From Gammaproteobacteria bacterium HGW-Gammaproteobacteria-2 (GTDB taxonomy: Bacteria > Pseudomonadota > Gammaproteobacteria > Xanthomonadales > Xanthomonadaceae), in assembly GCA_002840015.1 (NCBI GenBank), contig PGZE01000009.1, positions 116,667-164,307 of the forward strand: a stretch of DNA of 47,641 nucleotides, read 5' to 3'. Positions 19,339-28,470 of this stretch are shown piece after piece. The notes under the pieces were generated by a model. It was not told the origin of the DNA, ran no database searches, and was given only the letters and a program-made list of their open reading frames with translations. Positions within the stretch are counted from its first letter, which is position 1; each line of letters opens with the position of its first letter. The translations under genes were made by a program, and so were the position numbers.

Positions 19339-20323
19339 GTTTGTCTGGCCATGGATATTTCTGGCGCTGCCATTGCCGTGGCTGGTTGCGTGGTTGTTGC
19401 CGGCGCAGTTGTACAGTGGCAGTCGTTTGCGCTTGCCACATCCGGGTTTGCAGGCGCTGTGGCAAAACGATGGTGCCACACGGCGTGCAATCAAACCGCA
19501 TTGGTGGGCGCTGCTGATCTGGGCACTATTGTGCGCTGCGGCGGCACGCCCGCAACAGATTGGCGAAGCCGTGCCGCCACCGCGAACCGGCCGCAACTTG
19601 ATGTTGGTGGTCGATCTGTCAGGCAGCATGGGCCAGGCCGACATGCGCTTGGGTGGCCGAATCGTTGATCGGCTCACTGCGGTCAAGGCGGTGGTTGGTG
19701 ATTTCTTGCAGCGGCGTGTTGGTGATCGCGTCGGGCTGGTGGTTTTTGGTGATCGAGCCTATGCGATCACCCCGTTGACGTTTGATCGCAACGCCGTGCG
19801 CGAGCAACTGGCCGACACGGTGGTGGCATTGGCCGGGCGCGAAACTGCGATCGGCGATGCTATCGCAATCGCAACAAAGCGACTGCGACAACAGCAGGAA
19901 AGTGAACAATCCGGCGGCGAGCGCGTCATTATCTTGTTGACCGATGGCGTCAGCAATGCCGGTAGCCTCAGCCCTTTGCGCGCTGCTGAACTAGCGGTCA
20001 AAGAGTCGATACGTATTCATACCATTGCTTTCGGAGGTGATGGCGGTGAAGGCATATTCGGTATTTTTCGATCGCAAGCCAATGCCAGCATTGATGAGGC
20101 CGGCTTGCGCACGATTGCCGAGCAAACAGGTGGAGCTTATTTTCGTGCGCGCGATACCAGCGAGCTCGCCGGCATCTATGCGCAGCTCGATCAGATCGAG
20201 CCAGCGGCGCTCGTAGGACGCATGGATAGGCCACGCAGCGAGCGTTACCGGTTGCCACTCGCTGCGGCGGTGTTACTCATGTTGATTGCCCTGCTGTGGC
20301 CACAACGCGGGTTACGGCGATGA
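19331..20323 (+). CDS. VWA-domain membrane protein (BatA-like)
   Basis: 330 residues with two N-terminal transmembrane segments (about 4-23 and 57-72), a periplasmic or cytoplasmic von Willebrand A domain, and a C-terminal transmembrane helix (about 305-323). The metal-ion-dependent adhesion site is complete: D95-L-S97-G-S99 in VVDLSGSMGQ, with LLTDGVSNAG downstream. It likely forms the metal-binding partner of the MoxR ATPase at the inner membrane. ATG 19331 lies inside the end of the DUF4381 gene. The frame is also open upstream to 19271, but that extension is the antecedent gene's coding region in another frame. Confidence 0.88.
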   Translation: MIEFVWPWIFLALPLPWLVAWLLPAQLYSGSRLRLPHPGLQALWQNDGATRRAIKPHWWALLIWALLCAAAARPQQIGEAVPPPRTGRNLMLVVDLSGSMGQADMRLGGRIVDRLTAVKAVVGDFLQRRVGDRVGLVVFGDRAYAITPLTFDRNAVREQLADTVVALAGRETAIGDAIAIATKRLRQQQESEQSGGERVIILLTDGVSNAGSLSPLRAAELAVKESIRIHTIAFGGDGGEGIFGIFRSQANASIDEAGLRTIAEQTGGAYFRARDTSELAGIYAQLDQIEPAALVGRMDRPRSERYRLPLAAAVLLMLIALLWPQRGLRR

Positions 20324-22242
20324 ATGAAGTGATCCAGAGTTTTCACTTTTTGCGCCCGCTGTGGCTGCTTGCGTTGCTGCTACTGCCAGTCGTGGTTTGG
20401 CGCGGCTTGCGAGGCAATGGTGGCGACCGCGCAATCAGACAGTGGATCGATGCGCCACTGCGCGAACAGGTGCTCATTGCCGGAACTGGAAGTAGAAGTA
20501 AACGATTGCTGGCACCGTTCTGGCTTGCAAGCCTGTGGACCATTGCCGTCATCGCTCTGGCGGGGCCGGCGTGGCGGCAACAATCCGTCGCGTTGTACCA
20601 AGTGCAGGCGCCGCTGGTAGTGGTGCTGGATTTGTCCTCGCACATGGCGGCCGATGATATTGCACCCGATCGCATCACCCGCGCGCGTTACAAGCTGATG
20701 ACCTTGCTCAAAGAGCGTGCCGGCGGCCAGGTGGCATTGATTGCTTACGCCGGCGATGCGTTCACCGTTGCGCCGATGACCGATGATGCGGCAACCGTGA
20801 TTGCCCTGATCGATTCATTGTCACCAGCACTGATGCCGGTAGATGGACAGCGTGCCGATCGTGCCCTGCGCCGTGCCGCCGCGCTGATTGCGGGTGCCGG
20901 ATTCAACGGTGGCGATGTCTTGTTGGTTACCGACTCAGTTGATTCGGCCGCGCGCACGGCTGCACAAACACTGCTCGATAACGGAATCCGGGTGTCGGTG
21001 CTTGGTGTGGGTACCGAGCAAGGCGCAGCGCTGCGCGATGGCAACGGCGCCTTGGTCTACGACCGCGCTGGTGTGCCGCAACTGGCGCAACTTGACGAGC
21101 CCGGATTGCGCCTGTTGGCAAGCGCTGGCGGTGGCCGATACGCGCGTTTGCAGGCGGACGGCGGTGATCTGCAGCAGCTCGGATTACTGAATCCGGAAAG
21201 CCGGAGTGATGCGTCGCTGAATGAAGATTCCGCGCATGCACAGCGTTGGCGTGATGAGGGTATCTGGTTATTGCCGCTACTGCTGCTTGTCGCATTGCCG
21301 GGCTTCCGGCGCGGTGGTTTGATGACTGTGTTCGCAGTATTGCTGTTGCCGGCCACACCAGCACGCGCTGTGGATTGGGATGCGCTCTGGCACAACCGGG
21401 AGCAGCGCGCCGATGCTGCATTGCACGCAGGTGATAACGAAAGCGCGCGGCGACTGGCGAGCGATCCGCAGCGAATCGGGGCAGCGGCCTATCGTGCCGA
21501 AGCGTGGGACGCCGCTATCGAAGCGTTTGCCAAAGGCGATGACGCCGTGGCGAATTACAACCGCGGTAATGCACTGGCGCAGGCGAAGCGTTATGACGAA
21601 GCGCTTGCCGCATATGATCGTGCCTTGGAGTTGAACCCGAAACTGCGTGATGCAAGTGAAAATCGCGCTGTGGTCGAACAGCTCAAGCAACAACGCGATG
21701 CAGCAAATGCGCAACAAGATGGCGAGCGTGATTCAGATCAACAGGCGCAGAACGATAAAGCATCTGGTGAAGCCAGCGAGGGTGATGGCACTGGTGAATC
21801 AGCCGACAAGGGTGAACCCGGTGATGCTGGCAAACCGGGAGATTCCGCGCCATCCGAACAGACCGATGACACCGGCGATCAACCCGCATCGCCGCAGGCT
21901 GGCGATGACCAGACGGGTGACGCTGAGAGTGAGCAGCCGTCATCTGGCAATCAAGGCACGCCCGATGCCAAGGCCGAACAACAGGCGCAGGAAGCCTTGA
22001 GTGATGCCATGGCAAAGGCTTTGCAGGACGCCGCGGCAAACGACGATACAGCACAAGACACGTCCGGGAGCGAGCAGCGGGCAGGCGCGGCAGCGCTGTC
22101 GCCTGAACAACGCGAACAACAAGAACAGGCTCAGGCAGTGGAAGCGGCGCTGCGGCGGGTGCCTGATGATCCGGGTGGGTTGTTGCGGCGCAAGTTTGTC
22201 ATTGAGTATCAGCGCCGCGAAGCTGAGGGTGAAGAACGATGA
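20320..22242 (+). CDS. VWA and TPR membrane protein (BatB/BatC-like fusion)
   Basis: 640 residues: transmembrane segments near 11-27 and 66-82, a VWA domain from about residue 98, another membrane segment near 310-350, TPR repeats at about 406-445 (YNRGNALAQAKRYDEALAAY), then a long acidic, Gln/Ser/Gly-rich disordered tail at about 458-600. This joins what are separate batB and batC genes in other bacteria. The MIDAS is altered: D104-L-S106-S-H108 instead of DxSxS, whereas the neighbouring BatA-like protein is canonical. ATGA overlaps with both neighbours indicate translational coupling. Confidence 0.85.
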   Translation: MNEVIQSFHFLRPLWLLALLLLPVVVWRGLRGNGGDRAIRQWIDAPLREQVLIAGTGSRSKRLLAPFWLASLWTIAVIALAGPAWRQQSVALYQVQAPLVVVLDLSSHMAADDIAPDRITRARYKLMTLLKERAGGQVALIAYAGDAFTVAPMTDDAATVIALIDSLSPALMPVDGQRADRALRRAAALIAGAGFNGGDVLLVTDSVDSAARTAAQTLLDNGIRVSVLGVGTEQGAALRDGNGALVYDRAGVPQLAQLDEPGLRLLASAGGGRYARLQADGGDLQQLGLLNPESRSDASLNEDSAHAQRWRDEGIWLLPLLLLVALPGFRRGGLMTVFAVLLLPATPARAVDWDALWHNREQRADAALHAGDNESARRLASDPQRIGAAAYRAEAWDAAIEAFAKGDDAVANYNRGNALAQAKRYDEALAAYDRALELNPKLRDASENRAVVEQLKQQRDAANAQQDGERDSDQQAQNDKASGEASEGDGTGESADKGEPGDAGKPGDSAPSEQTDDTGDQPASPQAGDDQTGDAESEQPSSGNQGTPDAKAEQQAQEALSDAMAKALQDAAANDDTAQDTSGSEQRAGAAALSPEQREQQEQAQAVEAALRRVPDDPGGLLRRKFVIEYQRREAEGEER

Positions 22243-23864
22243 ATGGTTTGCAAAAGATGGTGGGCGTTTTGTTGTTGCTGATATTTTCTGCTGAAATCAG
22301 CGCCGCACCGCGTGCCTGGCTGGATCGTAACCAGATCAATCAGGGCGATACCGTCACCCTCAACATCGAGAGCGACAACAAGGATGCCCCCGACTTCACG
22401 GTGTTGCAGGCAGACTTTGCATTGACCGGGCAGTCCAGCCAGACCCAAACCACCATCAGTAATGGCAGCGTCAGCACACGCACGCTGTGGGCGGTGGCGC
22501 TGGAGCCGCGCAAGACCGGTGTGCTGAGCATTCCCGCGATCAGGGTTGGCAACGAGTCCACCGCACCATTGGCGCTAACCGTGTCGTCCGCACCCGTTGG
22601 CCTGCAAGCACAAGGTCAGGATGTATTTCTTGAGGTGCAGGTGGACAGCAAAGCGCCCTACGTCGGTGAGGCAGTGATTTATACCTTGCGGCTGAATTAT
22701 GCAATTACGCTGCTTGATGGCGATCTGGATACGCCGCAAATCGACGGCGCGGATTTTCGTCGCATCGGTGATGACGCCAGCTACCAGCGGATGATCGCCG
22801 GGCGGCGATATCAAACACTGGAACGGCATTTCGTGATGAGCCCGGAGCGCAGTGGTGAGCTGATCCTCAGCGCACCACGATTCCGTGGCCGCACATTGGC
22901 CGGCTTGCGTGACTCCATCGTCGGTGGCGCGCGTGCCATCAGCGCGATGGGCGAGTCATTGACGCTGGACGTGCGGCCGCAACCGGCCCAGGCAGCGACG
23001 CCGTGGTTTCCCGCACATTCGCTCAAAATGGAACGCAGCCAACCCGATGCCGATACCCACGTCGGTGAACCGGTGAGTGTTGAGCTGCGTATGCAGGTTG
23101 AAGGCGCGCTGGTGACGCAGGTACCGGAACTGAGCATTTCCGAAGTGCCGGGGCTTCGCGTGTTTCCCGATGTCGCCAAGGTCAGCGAACGCTTGATCGA
23201 CGGTGTGTTGCATGCCGAGGTCAGTCGGCGTTTTGCGTTGGTTGCCTCGCGCGCTGGCACCATACAGGTGCCAGCGATGCAGGTCGGCTGGTGGAATACG
23301 GTCGAAAACAAGCCTGAGCTTGCGAAAGTAGCGGGCTTCACGCTGCAAGTGGCAGCAGCGATTGATTCGCAGAGCTCCCTTGCAGACAGCACCAATGCAG
23401 TGGCCGCACTGCCACCGACGCTGAGGGAGCCGGTGGCCGATGCCAGTCAGTTGTGGCGCTGGCAATTGTTCAGCGCAATGCTGTTGCTGCTGTGGTTGGC
23501 GACATTGGCGCTGGCCTTGCGACGCGGTGCGCTGCGAGGGCCGCCACGCAAAATCGTCGATGCTGCGCGTACCAGCGGCGAGGATGGTGAGCGTGCGTTG
23601 CGCCGTGCGTTGGCCAATGACGATCTGGCGGGTGTGGACAGTGCATTGCGGCGGATCGCCGACGGGCAACTGCTCGACGCGCTGCTCGATGATCCGGCAC
23701 AACGCGAAGCGGTGGCAATGCTGCATGCGGCACTGTGGGGACAGGGTGATCGTGCTGCTGCCCGTGCAGCGTTGCGCAATGCGTTTGCAGGTGGCGTACG
23801 CTTGCGCGCAGCAGCTGCAGAAAGCCAGGGTGACGAGCCATTGCCGCCGCTGTATCCGCGTTGA
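22239..23864 (+). CDS. BatD-family protein
   Basis: 541 residues: signal peptide (MVGVLLLLIFSAEISA), a large periplasmic part made of beta-sandwich repeats beginning RAWLDRNQINQGDTVTLNIES, as in BatD, a transmembrane helix near 409-428 (LFSAMLLLLWLATLALALRR) and a cytoplasmic helical C-terminus. BatD proteins close MoxR-VWA operons; the operon is linked to oxygen tolerance or envelope stress in other bacteria, with the mechanism unresolved. ATGA overlap with the preceding gene. A REP-like composite follows 80 bases after the stop. Confidence 0.86.
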   Translation: MNGLQKMVGVLLLLIFSAEISAAPRAWLDRNQINQGDTVTLNIESDNKDAPDFTVLQADFALTGQSSQTQTTISNGSVSTRTLWAVALEPRKTGVLSIPAIRVGNESTAPLALTVSSAPVGLQAQGQDVFLEVQVDSKAPYVGEAVIYTLRLNYAITLLDGDLDTPQIDGADFRRIGDDASYQRMIAGRRYQTLERHFVMSPERSGELILSAPRFRGRTLAGLRDSIVGGARAISAMGESLTLDVRPQPAQAATPWFPAHSLKMERSQPDADTHVGEPVSVELRMQVEGALVTQVPELSISEVPGLRVFPDVAKVSERLIDGVLHAEVSRRFALVASRAGTIQVPAMQVGWWNTVENKPELAKVAGFTLQVAAAIDSQSSLADSTNAVAALPPTLREPVADASQLWRWQLFSAMLLLLWLATLALALRRGALRGPPRKIVDAARTSGEDGERALRRALANDDLAGVDSALRRIADGQLLDALLDDPAQREAVAMLHAALWGQGDRAAARAALRNAFAGGVRLRAAAAESQGDEPLPPLYPR

Positions 23865-24234
23865 TTGCCAGTTCAATTCGCTCGGTCAGACAGAGGTGTC
23901 TTTTGATTGCTTCACCGCTTCATCCTGCTTGACCGTGTGCGATAACGGTCGCCCACAGGGTGGGCTCCTACTGGGAGCGTTCACCGCTTTCGTGGGAAGC
24001 GCGCCCCAGATCAAGTCTGGGGCAGGCTCTGCGCACGAAGCGCTTTCGCCAGTTCGTTCGCCGGCAGGCCGGCTCCCACAGAAGCACTGGCTCGCACCGG
24101 CGTGCAACACCGTTGCTCCACGGGTGAGCGCTACCGCTTGTCTGTAGGAGCCCACCCTGTGGGCGACATAAAACATTGCCAAAAACGGCTTGGTGTATGC
24201 TCGCGTTTCTTGTCCAGTCATCGGAATCCTGGGA
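23865..24234. repeat. Intergenic region with composite REP-like element (copy C)
   Basis: No gene. The region 23948-24167 holds the same modules as copies A and B: an arm at 23948-23967, the 36-base core at 23999-24034 with CCCCAGA-TCAAG-TCTGGGG, the 24-base unit at 24056-24079, and the opposite arm at 24145-24167 (TAGGAG...GTGGGCGAC). The outer arms are inverted, so the whole 220-base block could close as one long stem-loop. It separates the Bat operon from the symporter genes. Confidence 0.65.
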
Positions 24235-25782
24235 ATGCGTTTTGCCAAACTGATCATCCTGACCGCCCTCGCCTTGCCATTCACCGGCTACGCGGCTGAA
24301 CCGTCCTCGCTTGATCAACGCATTGATGCGGTAGTGGCGCCGGTCGCTAATGCTATATCCAGCGCGGTGTTTTACGAGATCACCCTGCCCGGCGATACCA
24401 AGCTGCCGCTGATCATGCTGTGGCTGATCCTTGGCGCGCTTGTTTGCACATTCTATTTTCGCTTTATCAATGTGCGCGGCTTCGCACACGGCTATCGCCT
24501 GATCCGCGGCGATTACGCCGATCCGAGCAGCCCCGGTGAAGTCAGTCAGTTCCAGGCACTCACCTCGGCGGTGTCGGGCACGGTCGGGTTGGGCAATATC
24601 GCCGGTGTAGCGGTGGCGATCACCATCGGTGGGCCGGGCGCCACGCTGTGGATGATTCTTGCCGGTGTGCTGGGCATGTCAACCAAGTTTGCCGAATGCT
24701 CGCTTGGCGTGATGTACCGCCGTCAGCATGCCGATGGCACTGTCTCCGGTGGGCCGATGTATTACCTGAATCATGGTATTGCCGCCAACTACCCGCGTCT
24801 GCGGCATGTCGGGCGGGCGCTGGCTGGCTTGTTTGCGTTCTGCGCAATGCTCGGCGCGGTGGGCTCGGGCGCGTTGTTCCAGTCCAATCAGGCTTATGCC
24901 CAGGTATTGAACATGACCGGTGGCGCCGCCGGCCCGCTGGCCGGATACGCGTGGCTGTTTGGCGTCGGCGTCGCCACGCTCGCCGGTATCGTCATCATCG
25001 GCGGCATCACCCGGATCGGCGCGGTAACCGCAAAGCTGGTGCCGTTCATGGCAGCAATCTATGTGACGGCGGCGTTGTTTGTCATCCTCAGCCACATCAG
25101 CCACGTGCCGGCGGCATTCATGGAGATATGGGACGGTGCCTTCAGCGCCAAGGGCGTGCAGGGGGGCGTGATCGGTGCGCTTATCGTTGGTTTTCGCCGT
25201 GCCGCATTTTCCAACGAGGCGGGTATCGGTTCAGCGCCGATTGCGCATGCGGCAGTAAAAACCCGGCATCCAATCACCGAAGGCTTTGTCGCGCTGTGGG
25301 AGCCGTTCATCGATACCGTGGTGATCTGCACCATGACCGCACTGGTCATCATCATCACCGACCAGTACACGGTGGGCAATTCCGATGGCGTGCAACTCAC
25401 CTCCGATGCGTTTGGCTCGGTGATTTCGTGGTTTCCCTATGTATTGACCCTGGTGGTTTTCCTGTTCGCCTACTCGACCATCATCACTTGGGGCTATTAC
25501 GGCGCCAAGGCAACCGCCTACCTGTTCGGTGATTCGCGACTGGTGTTGTATGTGTTCAAGTTCTTCTTCCTGGGGATGGTGATCGTTGGTTGTACGATGT
25601 CGCTGAAAAGCATCGTCGGAATTGCCGATGCGCTGATGTTCATCATGGCCATTCCCAACCTGATCGGCGTGTACCTGCTGTTGCCGGTGATCCGGCGCGC
25701 CCTGCACGATTACCAGAGCCAACTGGCGCAAGGCAAGGTGCCTTCGCATCGCGGCCATTTGATCGACGCCATCCGGAGCTGA
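24235..25782 (+). CDS. Alanine or glycine:cation symporter (AGCS family)
   Basis: Sodium- or proton-coupled uptake of small neutral amino acids across the inner membrane. 515 residues with an N-terminal cleavable-looking signal (MRFAKLIILTALALPFTGYA) and about ten membrane segments. Family hallmarks: GEVSQFQALTSAVSGTVGLG, NIAGVAVAITIGGPGATLWM, GMSTKFAE and FSNEAGIGSAPIAHAAVKT. ATG 24235 is chosen; GGA (24223-24225) gives a weak ribosome binding site. The exact substrate cannot be told from sequence. The DAACS gene follows three bases after the stop, so they are co-transcribed. Confidence 0.92.
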   Translation: MRFAKLIILTALALPFTGYAAEPSSLDQRIDAVVAPVANAISSAVFYEITLPGDTKLPLIMLWLILGALVCTFYFRFINVRGFAHGYRLIRGDYADPSSPGEVSQFQALTSAVSGTVGLGNIAGVAVAITIGGPGATLWMILAGVLGMSTKFAECSLGVMYRRQHADGTVSGGPMYYLNHGIAANYPRLRHVGRALAGLFAFCAMLGAVGSGALFQSNQAYAQVLNMTGGAAGPLAGYAWLFGVGVATLAGIVIIGGITRIGAVTAKLVPFMAAIYVTAALFVILSHISHVPAAFMEIWDGAFSAKGVQGGVIGALIVGFRRAAFSNEAGIGSAPIAHAAVKTRHPITEGFVALWEPFIDTVVICTMTALVIIITDQYTVGNSDGVQLTSDAFGSVISWFPYVLTLVVFLFAYSTIITWGYYGAKATAYLFGDSRLVLYVFKFFFLGMVIVGCTMSLKSIVGIADALMFIMAIPNLIGVYLLLPVIRRALHDYQSQLAQGKVPSHRGHLIDAIRS

Positions 25783-25785
25783 GCC

Positions 25786-27032
25786 ATGCCCTTGCATACC
25801 CGTATGCTGATTGGATTTGTTGTTGGCGTGCTTGGTGGTTTGCTCGCCTATTGGCTAGGTACCGATAGCCCATGGCTTGATGGCTTCATCACCTATGTCA
25901 CGCAGCCGGTGGGCGATCTTTTTCTGCGTTCTCTGTTCATGCTGGTGGTGCCGTTGGTGTTTTCGGCGCTGGTACTGGGCGTGGTCGAGATCGGTGATCC
26001 GGCGGCACTGGGCCGGATTGGTGGTAAAACCTTGCTGTACATCGTGGTGGTCACCACTGCCGCGGTCACCATCGGTCTGATCGTGGTGAATGTGATCCGG
26101 CCCGGTGAAGGCCTGCCGCCAGAAGTGGTGCAGCCGCTGATCGCGCAGGCCGCCGAGCGCTCGGCCGACATCGCCAGCAAACGCGAAAACATCTCGATGA
26201 TGGGCATGCTGCTCAATATCGTGCCGAAGAATCCGGTCGCGGCCGCCGCCAATGGCGATCTGATTGCGCTGATGTTTTTCGCACTGGTATTTGGCATCGC
26301 TGCGGCGGTGCTGCAAACCGACGGCACCCGTGCCTTTGTTGCGGCGGTGCAGGGCGTGTATGACATCAGTCTCAAACTGATCGGCTGGGTGATCGAACTG
26401 GCGCCGTATGCGGTGGCGGCATTGCTGTTCACCATCACTGCGCGCCTGGGTTACGACGTGTTGACCCAATTGGCGCGTTATGTCGGTACGGTGCTGTTGG
26501 CACTTGGCCTGCATTTTTTCGTGGTGTTTCCGCTGCTGCTGCGTTTTGTCGGCAAGGTGTCGCCGCTGTGGTTTTTCAAGCGCGCCGAACCGGCAATCCT
26601 GACCGCATTCTCCACCTCGTCGAGCAGTGCCTCATTGCCGACCACCTTGAAGGTGGCGGAAGAGTCGTTGAATGTGCCGCGCCGGGTCGGGCGCTTTGTC
26701 TGCACCCTCGGCGCCACTGCCAACATGAACGGTACCGCCTTGTATGAAGGCGTGACAGTGCTGTTTCTGGCGCAGTTGTTCGGCGTTGATCTGGCGTTGA
26801 GTCAGCAGGTGATGGTGTTGATGATCTGCATTCTTGGCGGCATCGGTGCCGCCGGCGTGCCGGGCGGCTCGCTGCCGGTGATCGCGATGATTCTGGTGAT
26901 GTTCGGCATCTCGGTGTCGATCGACTGCTCGACATGTGCCGGACCACGGTCAATGTGACGGGTGATTTGGTCGGTTCGGTGGTGATTGCACGCTCCGAAG
27001 CCCGCGGCGAGGCACTGCAGCAAGCCGCCTGA
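25786..27032 (+). pseudogene. DAACS (glutamate/dicarboxylate:cation) symporter, frame broken before TM8
   Basis: The frame opened by ATG 25786 encodes a normal DAACS protein through HP1, TM7 (GATANMNGTALYEG) and HP2 ([22 protein letters not shown]) up to codon 375 (26908-26910), then runs 15 aberrant residues to TGA 26956-26958. The missing C-terminus is intact in another frame: [20 protein letters not shown] and on to [15 protein letters not shown] tail, ending at TGA 27030-27032. Compared with the family (GIPVEG...[11 protein letters not shown]), about 25 bases are missing after 26910. The lost TM8 carries the D, R, T and N residues that bind substrate in GltPh relatives, so the product should be inactive unless the sequence is wrong. 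Co-transcribed with the AGCS gene. Confidence 0.8.
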
Positions 27033-27046
27033 GGCTGGGTTTCGGC

Positions 27047-28116
27047 TCAGGTTGCCGCATCCAGGTCGGCGGCCAGCTTGCGCCACGCCGGTAGGCGGTC
27101 GCGCAGCCCAACCGAGTCGAGGTAGTTCTCGTCGATCGCCTCGCCGCTGGCCAGCGCCCGCGCCACATGCACCGCGCCGCCAACCCAGAAGCCGCGCGAG
27201 CGCGATTTGCCGGGTTGATGGTGGTTGGCAACGGCCTCCACGATCGGCATCGGCAAGCCCCACAGACCGAGCAGATAGGCACCAGCCTCGGCATAATGCG
27301 GCATGTCACTCGAAGCGGTTTCGCCTGGCTTGGGAATCGCTATCCCGGGCAACAACATGCCGACATCGGACAACAAGGCAGCAGTTGCGGCCAGTTCGGC
27401 GCTGCTGCCACCGAGCAGACGACCAGCGAGTTGTGATGCGCGTAGCGCGCGCAGTTGCATCGCTTCGCGGTCGATGCCGTTATCGGTTTGGCTGCCGCTG
27501 AATACCTCGCTGGCCAGCACCAGTCGGCGCAGGTTTTCCTGGCCCAGGCGGACCACGGCGGTGCGGATATCGGCGACCGCGCGACCACCGGAGAAAAATG
27601 CGGAGTTGCACAGCCGCAGCACTTTCGATGCCATCACCGGATCTTGTGCCACAAGGGTTGCTGCAGCGCTAGCGGGTGCGTTGGGGTCGCTCAGGGCCTT
27701 GGTCAATTTCAAGTACAGGCTGGGCGCGGGTGGTAGCTCACCGATGGCGCCGATCAGGGCTTTGAGCTGGGGCGATCGACCGCTTCGATCAACTCATCGG
27801 CGCGCAGCGGCTTGTTCAGAAAACGGTGCGCGGATTCGAGCACGCGCAACGCAGCATCCTGCTGGGAATCCTCGATGACCAACAGCCGAACCACCTCGGG
27901 GTAACGCTGGCGGATCGCGGCGAGCAGTGTGGGGCCATCAACACCCGGTGCGAGCAAATCCACCACCGCCACATCAATGGTGCGTTGTGCGGCAAGCTCC
28001 ATCGCTTCAGTGTCGTTATTCGCCAGCGCAATCTGCCAGTCAAGGCCGAAATCGGCGATGGCTGTTTCAAGCTCTGTGCGGGCATCCGGATTGTTGCCTA
28101 CGATTAAAACGAACAC
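27047..28116 (-). pseudogene. Rec-HDOD response regulator, split by a one-base frameshift
   Basis: A receiver domain starts at GTG 28116 (after CGGGAGA) and reads MFVLIVGNNPDARTELE to FLNKPLRADELIEAVDRP, then stops at 27754. The continuation, ALIGAIGELPPAPSLYLKLT into an HDOD domain (ALSDPNAPASAAATLVAQDP, VMASKVLRLCNSAFFS), is open in another frame to 27047. The switch falls at a run of four G (27769-27772, C on the coding strand); one extra base would restore a single Rec-HDOD protein with VDRPQLKALIG across the junction. In the receiver, D53 and K102 are present, but the acidic pair is N8-N9. HDOD regulators act in signalling and motility. It could be a real mutation or a sequencing error. 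Confidence 0.8.
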
Positions 28117-28470
28117 GTCAGTTCTCCCGGAAATATCCAAAACTCCATGGCTCACTTTACCGGCCGGGCCATCCCGGAACTGCCAGCATGGAAACTCACT
28201 TTGCCACAAACTGGCGTCGTGGCGCTGTGATGCAGTGTTTCCCCGCGCTAATAGTGCCAGCAAGAGCAGCATCCAGACTGTGCTTTGATTGGCAAACTCG
28301 ACCCTGCACCGGTTTGCAATCCCGTCACCGCCGCGCTGAAAGGTTTGGCCGATCAAAGGCGTTGCTCGCGTGTCGGCATTGTCTTACCCGACAACGGGTA
28401 ATTCGCTGATTGCCGGCCGCGCCCTTTATACTTAACGTTGGTATCTCCGAAATGCGGATAGAGGCTCAAT
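28117..28470. other. Divergent intergenic region between the Rec-HDOD gene and ssb
   Basis: About 350 bases with no supported gene. It should contain two promoters. Nothing repetitive was seen apart from the hexamer noted separately at 28427-28432. An open frame continues upstream of the Rec start to 28356 but has no receiver-like sequence and bypasses a better GTG start. Confidence 0.45.
28427..28432 (+). promoter_or_regulatory. Putative -10 box of the ssb promoter
   Basis: TATACT lies 39 bases before the ssb ATG. TTCGCT (28402-28407) is the only -35-like hexamer, at a slightly long spacing of 19 bases. The position suits a promoter for ssb. Confidence 0.4.

Noticed and set aside
23948..24167. 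Possible CRISPR array because of repeated palindromes
   Set aside because: The repeats are of different sizes, in inverted and modular arrangement, without regular spacers or cas genes; REP-like elements fit better.
28117..28356. N-terminal extension of the receiver-domain frame
   Set aside because: The extension has no receiver-like sequence, and a GTG with a good ribosome binding site lies exactly at the family start.
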